Shown here one piece after another: positions 11,801-23,153 of a DNA stretch of 64,000 bases. Both the position numbers and the translations under genes were made by a program. Within the stretch, counting starts at the first letter, position 1; the number at the start of each line of letters is the position of its first letter. A model generated the notes under the pieces. The model was not told where the DNA came from. It did no database searches and was given only the letters and a program-made list of their open reading frames with translations. Source of the DNA: Odiellus spinosus. Its lineage: Eukaryota > Arthropoda > Arachnida > Opiliones > Phalangiidae. The stretch is taken from the NCBI GenBank assembly GCA_963920705.1, contig OY987232.1, positions 18,017,942 through 18,081,941 on the forward strand, written 5' to 3'.

Positions 11801-13359
11801 GTTCCAGTGATTTGGACTCTTCCACGATAGTCCACTGTTAGGCTAATAACAGAAGCCGATGAAACCCTCCTTTGAAGTCTATTACTCCCGGGTCTTGTCT
11901 ACCCCTCTCTGTATGGGTTAGTTTCAAAAAGCGCGATTCGTACGCCTCCTAACGGTAGATATTTTCGGAGAGGGAGTTCGTCGAGCGAATATCTCTAGCA
12001 GCCTCGGAGTTCGTCAAAAAAACGCCGTCGTTTGTGGAGAGAGAGAATTTCCAATTTTCCGTAGACAGGGGGGATGAAATAGGACTCGTAAAATTGGGAA
12101 TTTTACCCATACAGAGAGGAGCGCTATATGGAACATTAGAGTAGTAGACTTCAAAGGAGGGTTTCATCGGCTTCTGCTAATAATTAATTCATTCTTTGTA
12201 TTTTGTTTTAGGCCCAGGAAGACAAGTTTATAAGAGATTGGCTAGAAAATGAATTAAATGATGATAATTTTTGCGAAACAATTGATTTAATTGACTTGGA
12301 CACTTATATTCCTATCCTGGAAGGTAAAAAAGCGTTGATTCAGAGTAGACAGTTTGTGAACTGGTTCTTTGGTTACTCTCTTATCGAGAACATGGATCGA
12401 ATGGGGGAGTTAAAGAAACGCAGTGATGGATTTTATTTCTCGCCATACATCAAGAGTGATATTTTACTTATGGCAGTAAATTCATCGTTTGTGCAAAACA
12501 TTTTATTCAAAGAAAACTTCAATTTAGGGTAATTTTCTTATGAGATAATTTTATTAATTAAGGGAGGTTGAAGAGGATATTAATCAGGGTTCGTTAATTT
12601 CTCTGACCTTGTGGGCCAATTTCCAAATTCCCTGACCTTTTGGGTTAATTTCCTAATTTCCAGACTTTTCCTAACCTTTTGGGCCAATTTCCAAATTCCC
12701 TGGCTTTTTAATGATCTTTTGGGCCAATTTCCAAATTCCCTGACCTTTTGGGTCAATTTCCAAATTCCCTAACATTTTTCTAACCTTTTGGGTTTATTTC
12801 TAAATTCCCTGACTTTTCCCGGATCTTTTGGGTCAATTTCCAAATTCCCTAACATTTTTCTAACCTTTTGGGTTAATTTCCAAGTTTCCTGACTTTTCCA
12901 TGACCTTTTGGGTCAAATTCCAAACTCCCTGACTTTCCCTGACCTTTTGGGTTAATTTCCGAATTCCCTGTCTTTCCCTGACCTTTTGGGTTAATTTCCA
13001 AATTCCCTGTCTTTCCCTGACCTTTTGGGTTAATTTCCAAATTCCCTGACTTTTCCCTGACCTTTTGGGTGCGTCCTTAAGAAGCTTCAAAATGAAAATC
13101 TCAAAAAAAAAATTATAATTTCAGAATCCTGGTCATGTTTGAAACGAAAGCATTTGATTATATGGATTTTGAAAGCGAAATGGCGATGGATTACGTTAAA
13201 TGGAAGAAACCAATGAAAACAGCTACAAATTTGTCTATTTTTGCAATGGCTGGAGTTTTCTACGTTACCTTAACTGGATTTGTTATCTGTATCGTGGTAT
13301 TCTTATTAGAATTAAGACTTGGATTTAGCGCTTACGCACCAATATCAAACATAAAATAG
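8880..13359 (+). CDS. Ionotropic receptor-like gene 2 (divergent iGluR/IR family)
   Basis: Nine exons (8880-8938, 9157-9196, 9986-10062, 10129-10195, 10274-10444, 10860-11028, 11438-11667, 12212-12528, 13125-13359) give 454 residues. Hydrophobic segments at about 139-157, 207-226 and 417-438 and the motif ISERILLGFW before the second match the M1, M2 and M3 layout of ionotropic receptors. Exons 1-3 and 5-8 are the same length as in gene 1, and all phases agree, so the two are recent tandem duplicates. The frame upstream of the start contains a stop (TAA) within 20 bases, which supports this ATG unless a spliced upstream exon exists. Three MITE A copies, two element D copies and a satellite are all intronic and sit at positions different from those in gene 1, so they arrived after the duplication. 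AATAAA is at 13463. Ligand unknown. Confidence 0.83.
8951..9113 (+). repeat. Dispersed repeat A, 3' fragment
   Basis: Only the right part of the repeat, from gggtctaattcgtatccagc to the end near gactccgagctcta. It lies in intron 1 of IR-like gene 2. Confidence 0.6.
9258..9958 (+). mobile_element. Element D, copy 2, interrupted by MITE A
   Basis: Body with tagacaaaaaagtcatcacc and a right terminal repeat ending at tatagacttttg. MITE A copy 3 is inserted near the right end. The left terminal repeat is eroded. It fills intron 2 of IR-like gene 2. Confidence 0.65.
9599..9936 (+). mobile_element. MITE family A, copy 3
   Basis: Full length, exact 7-bp flanking duplication cttttat, nested in element D within intron 2 of IR-like gene 2. 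Confidence 0.92.
10499..10836 (+). mobile_element. MITE family A, copy 4
   Basis: Full length, exact 7-bp flanking duplication gcctaat, in intron 5 of IR-like gene 2; the same intron of gene 1 carries copy 1, but at a different site. Confidence 0.92.
11050..11345 (+). repeat. Dispersed repeat F, copy in intron 6 of IR-like gene 2
   Basis: Contains two occurrences of aatctacgtcatcactatgg about 210 bp apart, with cttttcgaaaagactgctga between them. The same unit is tandemly repeated at 17935-18600. Confidence 0.65.
11678..11838 (+). mobile_element. Element D, copy 3, left fragment
   Basis: Left terminal repeat from caaaagtatataactttatt plus the start of the body, truncated near 11838. MITE A copy 5 follows. 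It is in intron 7 of IR-like gene 2. Confidence 0.65.
11850..12176 (+). mobile_element. MITE family A, copy 5
   Basis: Slightly shortened by an internal deletion near 12080; exact 7-bp duplication ctaataa. It lies just upstream of exon 8 of IR-like gene 2, with its right end about 35 bases from the acceptor. Confidence 0.9.
12596..13071 (-). repeat. 'ccctgacctttt' satellite in last intron of IR-like gene 2
   Basis: Degenerate units of about 29-40 bp built from ccctgaccttttgggttaat and tttccaaatt. The same satellite recurs at 16361, 20597, 22701 and 28150. Apparent reading frames in it (repeats of KLTQKVRE) follow from the period and are not a gene. Confidence 0.92.
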
Positions 13360-13690
13360 AAAATAACAGTTCGCGGTTTTCACTTTTTGAATTGAAATCT
13401 TCTTTAGTTGATGACATAATTTTGATAATTATAACGTCAGAGATTAACGAATATTGTTTAAAAATAAACTTAATTGATCATTTCCGTACCTATCTCGCGT
13501 TCTATTATCTCCAGAACTTTACTTCCGACGAATTGTTAAAGTCGGACGTAGTTCGTGGGATAATTTGATTAATTTTAAGTTTAATTTTAATCTAATTACG
13601 ATAAGAAACGTATATTATAACGATATTTTACGGATAAACTCAAAGATATCGCTACTATAGAGCCTATATTATCCTAGACCGGTTAACGTC

Positions 13691-13821
13691 TGGCCTACAG
13701 CGTGTCTACCCGCTTCCCTGAGAGATGAGATAAATCAAACGAACTGCGACCCCCTATTAATGAAAATCAGAGCCATCTGGTGTTTTTTCATCGTACTAAA
13801 TAACCCTTTACTACCGCCTTA
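13691..13821 (+). mobile_element. Remnant of 'taaggcggtag' inverted-repeat element
   Basis: Shares tggcctacagcgtg, cccgcttccctgagagatg and the right end ctttactaccgcctta with the complete element at 17306-17547. The left terminus is missing. Confidence 0.6.
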
Positions 13822-13847
13822 AAGATAAAAAAAAAAAACAGTATAAC

Positions 13848-14185
13848 CAGAAGTAGATGAAACCCTCCTTTGAAGTCTACTACTCTAATGTTGGATATAG
13901 CGCTCCTCTCTGTATGGGTAAAATTCCCAATTTTACGAGATCGGAGGGGTCATACTTCATACCCCCCTGTCTACAGAAAATTGGAAATTCTCTCTCTCCA
14001 CAAACGACGACGTTTTTTTGACGAACTCCGAGGCTGCTAGAGATATTCGCTGGACGAACTCCCGCTTCGAAAATATCTACCGTTAGGAGGCGTACGAATC
14101 GCGCTTTTTGAAACTAACCCATACAGAGAGGGGTAGACAAGACCCGGGAGTAATAGACTTCAAAGGAGGGTTTCATCGGCTTCTG
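13848..14185 (-). mobile_element. MITE family A, copy 6
   Basis: Full length, opposite orientation to the preceding copies, exact 7-bp duplication gtataac. It lies between IR-like genes 2 and 3, which are otherwise separated only by repeats (13360-15244). Confidence 0.92.
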
Positions 14186-14520
14186 GTATAACTAAAACAT
14201 ATTTCGCTTTGATACGGATCAAGGTTGGATTTCGTGATTATAAGTCTATTATATGATTACCTACTTTTAATCTCATAGTGAAACAAATAATTCCACTATA
14301 AGATAATTAAACTTTTTATGTGGGCACGTAATTATATAAATTGGATATAATATTTGGCTGTTGTCTTCGTGACAAGAATATTGAGTGCAACTATTGTTGG
14401 ATCGAATATTTTTGGCCTTTAAAAATATTTTTGCCGAAGCCGTAGTCTAGAAAAGGTAGCAATATAATATTCAAATTTCTCTAAGGTTTGCACATTTTCT
14501 TGGAATCGGATAATGAATAA

Positions 14521-15240
14521 ATAGAGCTCGGAATCGGATATCCATAATTTTCCGTTATTCGTATATTTTCAGATATTTTATTTTCGGATAAATTGGAACT
14601 AAAACTATGAAATTTGTATATTCGAATAATTGTTAAAAGGTTTACCCGAAGATAAGCCTTCGCCGCTTTATCTATCTACAAATTACTCGTTTTCAAACGT
14701 ATAACGATGGATAAGAAATATTCGCGTTTCCAGAATTAGTCGAAAATATAAGAAACAATATTTCAAATTGACTTTTAATTCGAAGAATAGAAATAAAACG
14801 ATAAGATTTTAAATCATCTTTTTATTCGTTATTTTTCACGGAAAATAAATTTTGAATTCAATTTTTATCCTCGCGTATAACGCAATGGATAATATTCGAA
14901 GATAAGGCGGCCATTTTTGGATAAAAACGGATATGGATTACGAGTTTTTACTTTATCTTGGAATAAGTTAACACGAATGAAAAATAGTCTATTTTTAATC
15001 AAACAGATAATATAATTAGTAGATTTTATCCAATTAATAATACGAATTCCGAGCTCTATGAATAACTTCGGATATCCACAGATATTTTAATCTCGGTTAA
15101 ATTTAAGTTAATATAAATTCAAAAATTATATAAACAGAATCGTATTCAAATGCTGGATACGAATTAGACCCGGAGATAAAATTTCAAGCTTGATTAATAA
15201 ACAAATTACGATAAAAATACAACGTTTTTAAGTGTTTTTA
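14521..15240. repeat. Dispersed repeat A, variant with both termini, plus adjoining fragment
   Basis: 14521-15058 begins tagagctcggaatcgg and ends with the inverse attccgagctcta; its interior differs from the commoner form and matches 59060-59475 in reverse. From 15054 an inverted fragment of the common form follows directly, suggesting that one copy inserted into the end of another. No coding sequence is recognised here. Confidence 0.6.
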
Positions 15241-15244
15241 AACT

Positions 15245-18200
15245 ATGAATGCTATGGACCATCGAAATAATGATTTCGTACGCTTTGCTGGTACCGCGGT
15301 AAGTTCAAATTACAATTAAAATAATTATGAAGCCGTGTTTCAAAATGTTCTTCAAATAACCATATTTAAGTTAATTTTTTTTTTAAATAGTTACCGTTCT
15401 ATTTTGAACATGATGATGGAAATATGTTCAGTGGTCATATTGGTAAATTATTAGCAGCATATACGTCTAAGTTTAACATAAGGTAATTAGCCAAAGACAG
15501 AAGTTTTATTTTTAAAATCAGAATTTTCCTCAGTTACATTTAATTTATTAATTAATAAAATTAATTATAATTTAATTATCGAATAGCTATATTGTTAATT
15601 TGCATGGAATGGCGCATTTTGGAGATATATCTGTTGACGGGACGAACGGAACAGGAGTCGTTGGGAGTCTAATTCGAAATGTTTGATTTTTCGATTTTTT
15701 TTTTTTAATTTTTCTAGTTTTATCAGAAGCCAATGAAACCCTCCTTTGAAGTCTATTACTCCCGGATCTTGTCTACTCCTCTCTGTATGGGTTAGTTTCA
15801 AAAAGCGCGATTCGTACGCCTCCTAACGGTAAATATTTTCGGAGCGGGAGTTCGTCGAGCGAATATCTCTAGCAGCCTCGGAGTTCGTCCAAAAAACGTC
15901 GTCGTTTGTGGAGAGAGAGAATTTCCAATTTTGCGTAGACAGGGGGGTATGAAGTAGGACCCCTCCGATCTCGTAAAATTGGGAATTTTACCCATACAGA
16001 GAGGAGCGCTATATGGAACATTAGAGTAGTAGACTTCAAAGGAGGGTTTCATCGGCTTCTGGTTTTATCATTAGTAGTACTTTATAATATTAAATCATAG
16101 GAATCCGATCTTTCAATTATTCCAATGGAACCCGACGAAAAAAAAATTAAATTTTTAAAGTTTACTGGGACAATCTACAAACAAGATATTCCAATCGTCT
16201 CCATCACTGAAAATCCAATAAAAACAATAACCTTTTCACTCTTTTCTATTTATGGTCAAGAGGTGAGTTGTTTAATTTGGATTAATATTAAATTAATTTA
16301 TATTACCCGGTTATGGACAAGCACTTCCCACTTTTATTCGACATAGTTTATAAATCAGGCTCTTACCTGACCTTTTGGGTCAATTTCAAAATAGCCTGAT
16401 TTTTACCTGACCTTTTGGGCTAATTTCCAAATTTCCTGACTTTTCCCTGACGTTTTGGGGCCAATTTCCAAAATTCCCTGACTTTTCCCTGACCTTTTGG
16501 GTCAATTTCAAAATAGCCTGATTTTTACCTGGCGTTTTGGGGCTAATTTCCAAATTTCCTGACTTTTCCCTGACGTTTTGGGGTCAATTTCCAAATTCCC
16601 TGACTTTTCCCTGACCTTTTGGGTCAATTTAAAAAACCCTGACTTTTCCCTGACCTTTTGGGTCAATTTCCAAATTCCCTGAATTTTCCCTGACCTTTTG
16701 GGCCAATTTCCAGATTCCCTTACTTTGGGCCAATTTCCCTGACCTTTTGGGGCTAATTTCCAAATTTCCTGACTTTTCCCTGACGTTTTGGGGCTAATTT
16801 CCAATTCCCTGACCTTTTGGGGCTAATTTCCAAATTTCCTGACTTTTCCCTGACGCTTTGGGGCCAATTTCCAAAATTCCCTTACTTTTCCCTGACTTTT
16901 TGGGCCAATTTCCAAATTCCCTGACCTTTTGGGATGAATTCCCAAATTTCTTGTCTTTTCAATAACCTTTTTGGCCAATTTCCAATTCCCTGACTTATCC
17001 CTTACCTTTTGGGCCAATTTCCAGATTCCCTTACTTTTCCCTGACCATTTTGGGCCAATTTCCAAATTCCCTGACTTTTCCCTAACAAAACTGCTACTAG
17101 TAGATATTTTTATCGTTATTTTTAGGTGTGGTTTCTATTACTATTCTTCATATCGTTTTTATCTGTTTTATCTACGAGTTGCGGTCAACTAACACGAACT
17201 AAAAAGATCTCAATTAGGGGAAAAAGTTATTTAAAATCAATGGAAACTCAAGCATTTCTCTTCATAGCGTCCATTCTTAGACAAGGTCAGAGCAAACATT
17301 ATTTTTAAGGCGGTAGTCAATGGGTAACTCACCAAAAAAGGGTACCACAAACGCTATCTGGCCTACAGCGTGCCTACCCGCTTCCCTGAGAGATGGGGAA
17401 AGACGTTAGAAGTAAGAGTGAGTTGAATAGACTGGGAAATAATTCAAACGAAGCTTACCCCCAGATAAACTGCGACCCCTTTTAATGAAAAACAGTGCCA
17501 TCTCGTGGTTCTTTCATGGTACTAAATAACCCTTTACTACCGCCTTAATAGCGTAAAAACAATTAACAATAATTAATTTGCAAATTAATTTACAGCAATA
17601 CGAATTGGTAAATCTTACACATATCTCTTAATATGGGCCTTTTGGTTCATTGGTGGATTTTGGCTCTCAAGTGGATTTTCGGGCGTTATATTATCGAAAC
17701 TAGCCCGTCCAATCATTCCGGAGTATATCAACAATCTCCAAGATATATTACAAAAGAAAAATATTACAGTTTACGTTCTGAAAGACACTCCGATCGAAGT
17801 CAGAGTTAAGGTAAAATCAAAAAATACTCTTTTTCATGAACTCCAAATGAAAATTGAGTCATATTTTCGGGTTGATCGTTAAAAAACGATTCAAAATATA
17901 TATACATATGTCATAGAACAAAATTACAACGACACTAAAACATACATATTTTATAATCGCCCATTTTCGAAATGTTTAAAATTAAAATTCCCCGCAATCT
18001 ACGTCATCACTATGGAGCCTTAGACCATAATTTATTCTACAAATGTAATTAAAGTGAGAGTGTCATGTAGTTTTAATTAACTTAAATCTAAATTAAGTAG
18101 CCTTTTCGAAAAGACTGCTGAAAAAACATACCCCGATTGTAAATATACAAATTTTATAATAGCCCATTTTCGAAATTTTTAAAATAAAAATTCCCCGCAA

Positions 18201-19892
18201 TCTACGTCATCACTATGGAGCCTTAGACCATAATGTATTCTACAAATGCAATTTAAGTGAAGGTGTCATGTAGTTTTAATTAACTTAAATCTAAATTAAG
18301 TAGCCTTTTCGAAAAGACTGCTGATAAACATACCCCGATTGTAAATATACAAATTTTATAATCGCCCATTTTCGAAATTTTTAAAATAAAAATTCCCCGC
18401 AATCTACGTCATCACTATGGAACCTTAGACCATAATGTATTCTACAAATGTAATTAAAGTGAGAGTGTCATGGAGTTTTAATCAACTTAAATCTAAATTA
18501 AGTAGCCTTTTCGAAAAGACTGCTGAAAAACATACCCCGATTTTAAATATACAAATTTTATAATTGCCCATTTTCGAAATTTTTAAAATAGTCGTCTGAT
18601 TTCGATATTGTGGAGATTACAGTTAATTCTCTCGCGTGTGATAAGCTCGCTTTCGCGCGGTCTTTTTCGTAAAAGTACTTAATCCAGATCATTTTAACGT
18701 TTTTAGAATTCAGCTGACGAGACAGCGATTAAAATATGGGAAAAAGTAGTTTCGGAAAACTCTTGTATTGACGTCGAAGATCTCGTAGGAGTCCTATCGG
18801 ACCTTACAAATATGAACGATCAGAACTCGCATTTGGTTAACTTCGCTACTTTACTTCCGGCAAGTTACTTAATCGAAGCTTTGCATACCTTTGGAATTTG
18901 TGACAATATAAACATAAAAAGAATGATTCACGTTTCAAATGAAAAGCCACCTTTCACAATTCAACTCATGTTACCGTATAGGTAAAACTAGTTTAGTTAA
19001 CTTATTAAAATATAATACATATATTTAAATATTTTTAGCAAATTTTACAAGAATTCTAAAGTAATAAAAAGCTTTCGATTCATGTAAGTATTGTCAGAAG
19101 CCGATGAAACCCTCCTTTGAAGTCTACTACTCTAATGTTCGATATAGCGCTCCTCTCTGTATGGGTAAAATTCACAATTTTACGAGATCGGAGGGGTCCT
19201 ACTTCATACCCCCCTGTCTACGGAAAATTGGAAATTCTCTCTCTCCACAAACGACGACGTTTTTTTGACGAACTCCGAGGCTGCTAGAGATATTCGCTGG
19301 ACGAACTCCCGCTCCGAAAATATCTACCGTTAGGAGGCGTACGAATCGCGCTTTTTGAAACTAACCCATACAGAGAGGGGTAGACAAGACCAGGGAGTAA
19401 TAGACTTCAAAGGAGGGTTTCATCGGCTTCTGGTATTGTCAAAAGTCAATCACTTTTATTCCATGAAAGTAAACAACGCACCGTAACTTAAAATAAAACT
19501 TTATTAATTATTACAGGAGTTCACGTTTTTTCGAATGTGGTATAATCAACTTTTTAATCGAATCTAAAGTGTTTCGAGCCGATTCCTGTTTCTCACTAGA
19601 TTTATCACTAAATAAAGACACTACAGAAAAACCCGTTAGCTTCGCAAACTTAAAAATAACTTTTGGCATCGTATTGCCGATCATGTTTCTTGGATTTTTG
19701 GTTTTTATGGTTGAAATTCTAACCCCGGCTAAAGTTATTAAATTAATAACATCATGTCCACGATCGAAATCGATTCAACGCCGACGTCATCGTGGAAGAG
19801 ATTTAAAGAAACGAGACCGCGAAAATATAAACAGGATTTATAATTATACCTTTGTTCTGCAGTACACAGTTCAACGACATAATAGTGTGTGA
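15245..19892 (+). CDS. Ionotropic receptor-like gene 3 (divergent IR family)
   Basis: Nine exons (15245-15298, 15391-15482, 15587-15680, 16101-16262, 17126-17285, 17596-17810, 18707-18981, 19039-19083, 19517-19892) join in frame to 490 residues. S1 begins LPFYFEHDDGN; hydrophobic segments lie at about 135-151 (WFLLLFFISFLSVL), 195-218 (after IRIGKSYTYLLIW) and 414-434, followed by a basic tail with SIQRRRHRGR. Introns around the channel have phases 0, 0, 1, 0, 2, the same as in genes 1 and 2, which supports homology despite low identity. An extra intron splits the end of S2. The exon 3 donor, gtttga, is weak. No signal peptide is seen, so an upstream exon may exist. The last exon lies between two parts of a transposon-like element. 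The family assignment rests on topology and paralogy; the ligand is unknown. Confidence 0.8.
15724..16061 (+). mobile_element. MITE family A, copy 7
   Basis: Full length, exact 7-bp duplication gttttat. It occupies most of intron 3 of IR-like gene 3 and ends about 40 bases before the acceptor. Confidence 0.92.
16361..17086 (-). repeat. 'ccctgacctttt' satellite in intron 4 of IR-like gene 3
   Basis: About 20 degenerate units of roughly 40 bp with variants cctgacgttttggggc and cctgaccttttgggcc. It fills most of the intron before the exon encoding the first membrane segment. Confidence 0.92.
17306..17547. mobile_element. 'taaggcggtag' inverted-repeat element in intron 5
   Basis: Starts taaggcggtag and ends ctaccgcctta. 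The interior shares tggcctacagcgtg with 13691-13821. It is non-coding and lies between exons 5 and 6 of IR-like gene 3. Confidence 0.7.
17835..18690 (+). repeat. Repeat F, locally amplified (about 202-bp unit, three copies) in intron 6
   Basis: The block ccccgcaatctacgtcatca occurs at about 17990, 18193 and 18394, giving a period of about 202 bp. Each unit also holds cttttcgaaaagactgctga. The same unit occurs singly near 54670 and 54870, so a dispersed repeat has become a tandem array here. Confidence 0.8.
19095..19432 (-). mobile_element. MITE family A, copy 8
   Basis: Full length, exact 7-bp duplication gtattgt, in intron 8 of IR-like gene 3, only 11 bases after the exon 8 donor. Confidence 0.92.
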
Positions 19893-20224
19893 ATTTTGTA
19901 AAGTGGGAATGGAATCTAATAATAAGTAACTGATTTGAGACAATAGCGGCCGCGGTCGCCGTGTAAATAATGAACGGAGGTAGCGCCACTCTGCGGAGAA
20001 ATTCATTCCGGAGTTGGAAGGAAGGAAAATGATATAGCCAAGCGCGGCCCGCCTAAATTCCAACACTCTCCCGACTCAAAATATCGAGGAAGAGTCCAAA
20101 TCACTCGAGCAAGACAGGGGTGATGACTTTTTTGTCTATTTTAAAGTGATGACGTAAAACTGGACGTATGCTGATAGTATTAAGCTACGGGGCGTTGTTC
20201 ACTTTTATGGATAAACTTTTGATA
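19440..20224 (-). mobile_element. Element D, copy 4, split around the last exon of IR-like gene 3
   Basis: A terminal part starting caaaagtcaatcactttta lies at 19440-19490. The body and opposite terminus lie at about 19922-20224, ending in acttttgat. Both parts are in the orientation expected for one element. Between them are the acceptor and the entire exon 9. Either the element was split by, or captured, this segment, or two fragments inserted on either side. Confidence 0.55.
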
Positions 20225-20596
20225 TTATAAATTCGTGGAATTTACAGAACGGAACTAATTGCAAAGAGTGATCAAAAATAAATAAGCAAAGATAATTATT
20301 CAACATCCGGACTCTTGATTAGGCTTAAAACTTGTTAATTGTTCAAGTATTCTAAAATATAATTTTGAATGAAATTTTTTGAATAATTAAAATCCAGGTT
20401 TAAAGCGCCAAGTTTTAGGATTGTTTTGTCATTAGGAGTTTTAACATCATGTAAGTTACCATTTCAAATCAAGAATACCATTCAAGGGAATTACCCCTAA
20501 CGAATAAATTAAAGAGAGCATGAAGGAAAAATTTGAATCTCTATTTTATAATTGATACAACAGTAATTTATACAGTAATAAAAATTCGCTTAATCA

Positions 20597-22212
20597 GTTT
20601 TGGGCCAATTTCCAAATTCCAAATTCCCTGACTTTCCCCTGATCTTTTGGACCAATTTCCAAATTCCCTGACTTTCCCCTGACCTTTTGGGCCAATTTTT
20701 ATATTCCCTGACTTATCCCTGACCTTTTGGGCCAATTTCCAAATTCCCTGACTTTCCCCTGATCTTTTGGGCCAATTTCCAAATTCCCTGATCTTTTGGG
20801 CCAATTTCCAAATTCCCTGACTTTCCCCTGATCTTTTGGACCAATTTCCAAATTCCCTGACTTTCCCCTGACCTTTTGGGCCAATTTTTATATTCCCTGA
20901 CTTATCCCTGACCTTTTGGGCCAATTTCCAAATTCCCTGACTTTCCCCTGATCTTTTGGGCCAATTTCCAAATTCCCTGATCTTTTGGGCCAATTTCCAA
21001 ATTCCCTGACTTTCCCCTGATCTTTTGGACCAATTTCCAAATTCCCTGACTTTCCCCTGACCTTTTGGGCCAATTTTTATATTCCCTGACTTATCCCTGA
21101 CCTTTTGGGCCAATTTCCAAATTCCCTGACTTTCCCCTGATCTTTTGGGCCAATTTCCAAATTCCCTGATCTTTTGGGCCAATTTCCAAATTCCCTGACT
21201 TTCCCCTGATCTTTTGGACCAATTTCCAAATTCCCTGACTTTCCCCTGACCTTTTGGGCCAATTTTTATATTCCCTGACTTATCCCTGACCTTTTGGGTC
21301 AATCCCGAAATTCCCTGACTTTCCCCTGATCTTTTGGGCCAATTTCCAAATTCCCTGATCTTTTGGGCCAATTTCCAAATTCCCTGACCTTTTGGGCCAA
21401 TTTCCAAATTCCCTGACTTTCTCCAGATCTTTTGGGCCAATTTCCAAATTCCCTGACTTTGCCCTGACCTTTTGGGCCAATTTTTATATTCCCTGACTTA
21501 TCCCTGACCTTTTCGGTCAATCCCAAAATTCCCTGACTTTCCCCTGATCTTTTGGGCCAATTTCCAAATTCCCTGATCTTTTGGGCCAATTTCCAAATTC
21601 CCTGACTTTCCCCTGATCTTTTGGACCAATTTCCAAATTCCCTGACTTTCCCCTGACCTTTTGGGCCAATTTTTATATTCCCTGACTTATCCCTGACCTT
21701 TTGGGCCAATTTCCAAATTCCCTGACTTTCCCCTGATCTTTTGGGCCAATTTCCAAATTCCCTGATCTTTTGGGCCAATTTCCAAATTCCCTGACTTTCC
21801 CCTGATCTTTTGGACCAATTTCCAAATTCCCTGACTTTCCCCTGACCTTTTGGGCCAATTTTTATATTCCCTGACTTATCCCTGACCTTTTGGGTCAATC
21901 CCGAAATTCCCTGACTTTCCCCTGATCTTTTGGGCCAATTTCCAAATTCCCTGATCTTTTGGGCCAATTTCCAAATTCCCTGACCTTTTGGGCCAATTTC
22001 CAAATTCCCTGACTTTCTCCAGATCTTTTGGGCCAATTTCCAAATTCCCTGACTTTGCCCTGACCTTTTGGGCCAATTTTTATATTCCCTGACTTATCCC
22101 TGACCTTTTCGGTCAATCCCAAAATTCCCTGACTTTCCCCTGATCTTTTGGGCCAATTTCCAAATTCCCTGACTTTCCCCTGAGGTTTTGGTCGAAACTC
22201 CCTGACTTTTCC
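20597..22212 (-). repeat. 'ccctgacctttt' satellite with higher-order repeats
   Basis: Very homogeneous array of 40-bp and 29-bp monomers (ccctgatcttttgggccaat and variants). A 189-bp higher-order unit repeats from about 20699 (next at 20888 and 21077), and a 596-bp block is repeated (for example 21280 and 21876). Reading frames of up to 290 codons (repeats of GNWPKRSG) result from the repeat period and are not genes. Bases 20225-20596 hold only an AATAAA near 20274 and no recognised gene. Confidence 0.95.
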
Positions 22213-22700
22213 AGGTTTTCCATGTCGTATTTAAATCTCGGTTTGTTTTTACCGATCTGAATCGTTTTGAATATCAATGTATCAATTAATTTTAGCTTTT
22301 TTAATTTTCCTAACTTCGCGTGTAAACTTAATCGTTCCTGAACGACAGACAGACATTCAGACGTACATAGAAATATATATATATTGTTACTTCTGGTTGT
22401 ATATAATTCTCACGGGGCATAAACGTGACCTCCATGTAAAAAAAACCCAAAAAACTAACTGTAATTGAATTTTAATTAAAGATTCCGTTGTTTAAGAATT
22501 TCGTTGAATAATATTTTTGACTAATAAAGATCCTGTTTTTCAGAAACCAGTCGTTAATTTTAATTGCCATCAATTTTCCAGCTACTTTTGGTTTACCCGA
22601 AAGGGTATTATTTGAATAGATCGTGTTCCATATTCATTTTCTTAAAAAAAAAAAATTGGAGGTTTGATTTTGAATAAAAACAAAAATTGGAAGATTATTT

Positions 22701-23153
22701 CCCTGAATTTTCCAGGTTTTCCCTGACACATTTTAATATTTTTTCGTGAATTTATTCTTACGAGCTGGTAATTTTCAAATTCCCTGACCTTTTGGGGTTA
22801 TTTCCAAATTTCCTGAAATTTTCTTGACCTTTTGGGGTAATTTTGAAATTCCCTGAATAGTCTCTGACCTTTTAGGCCAATTTCCAATTTCCCTGAATAT
22901 TCTTTGACCTTTTCGGGTAATTTTCAAATTCCCAGAGTTTTCTCTGAACTTTTGGGGTATTTTCTAAAAATTTCCCTGATATTTTGGTCCAATTTCCAAA
23001 TTTACTGACTTTTCTCTGACCTTTTGGGGTAATATTCAATTTTCCTGAGTTTTCCCTGACCTTTAGGGCCAATTTCCAAATTGCCAGACTTTTCCCTGAC
23101 CATTTGGGCCAATTTCCAAATTCCCTGAATTTTCCCTGACCTTTTGGGGCTAA
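22701..23153 (-). repeat. Older, diverged 'ccctgacctttt' satellite
   Basis: About a dozen units with many substitutions (for example ccctgaatattctttgacct). The divergence contrasts with the homogeneous array 500 bases away. Nothing recognisable as a gene is seen in 22213-24047. Confidence 0.85.

Noticed and set aside
20568-22122. Frames of up to 290 codons with GNWPKRSG-like repeats on the minus strand
   Set aside because: They follow from the 40- and 29-bp satellite monomers; the same peptide appears in unrelated introns carrying the same satellite.
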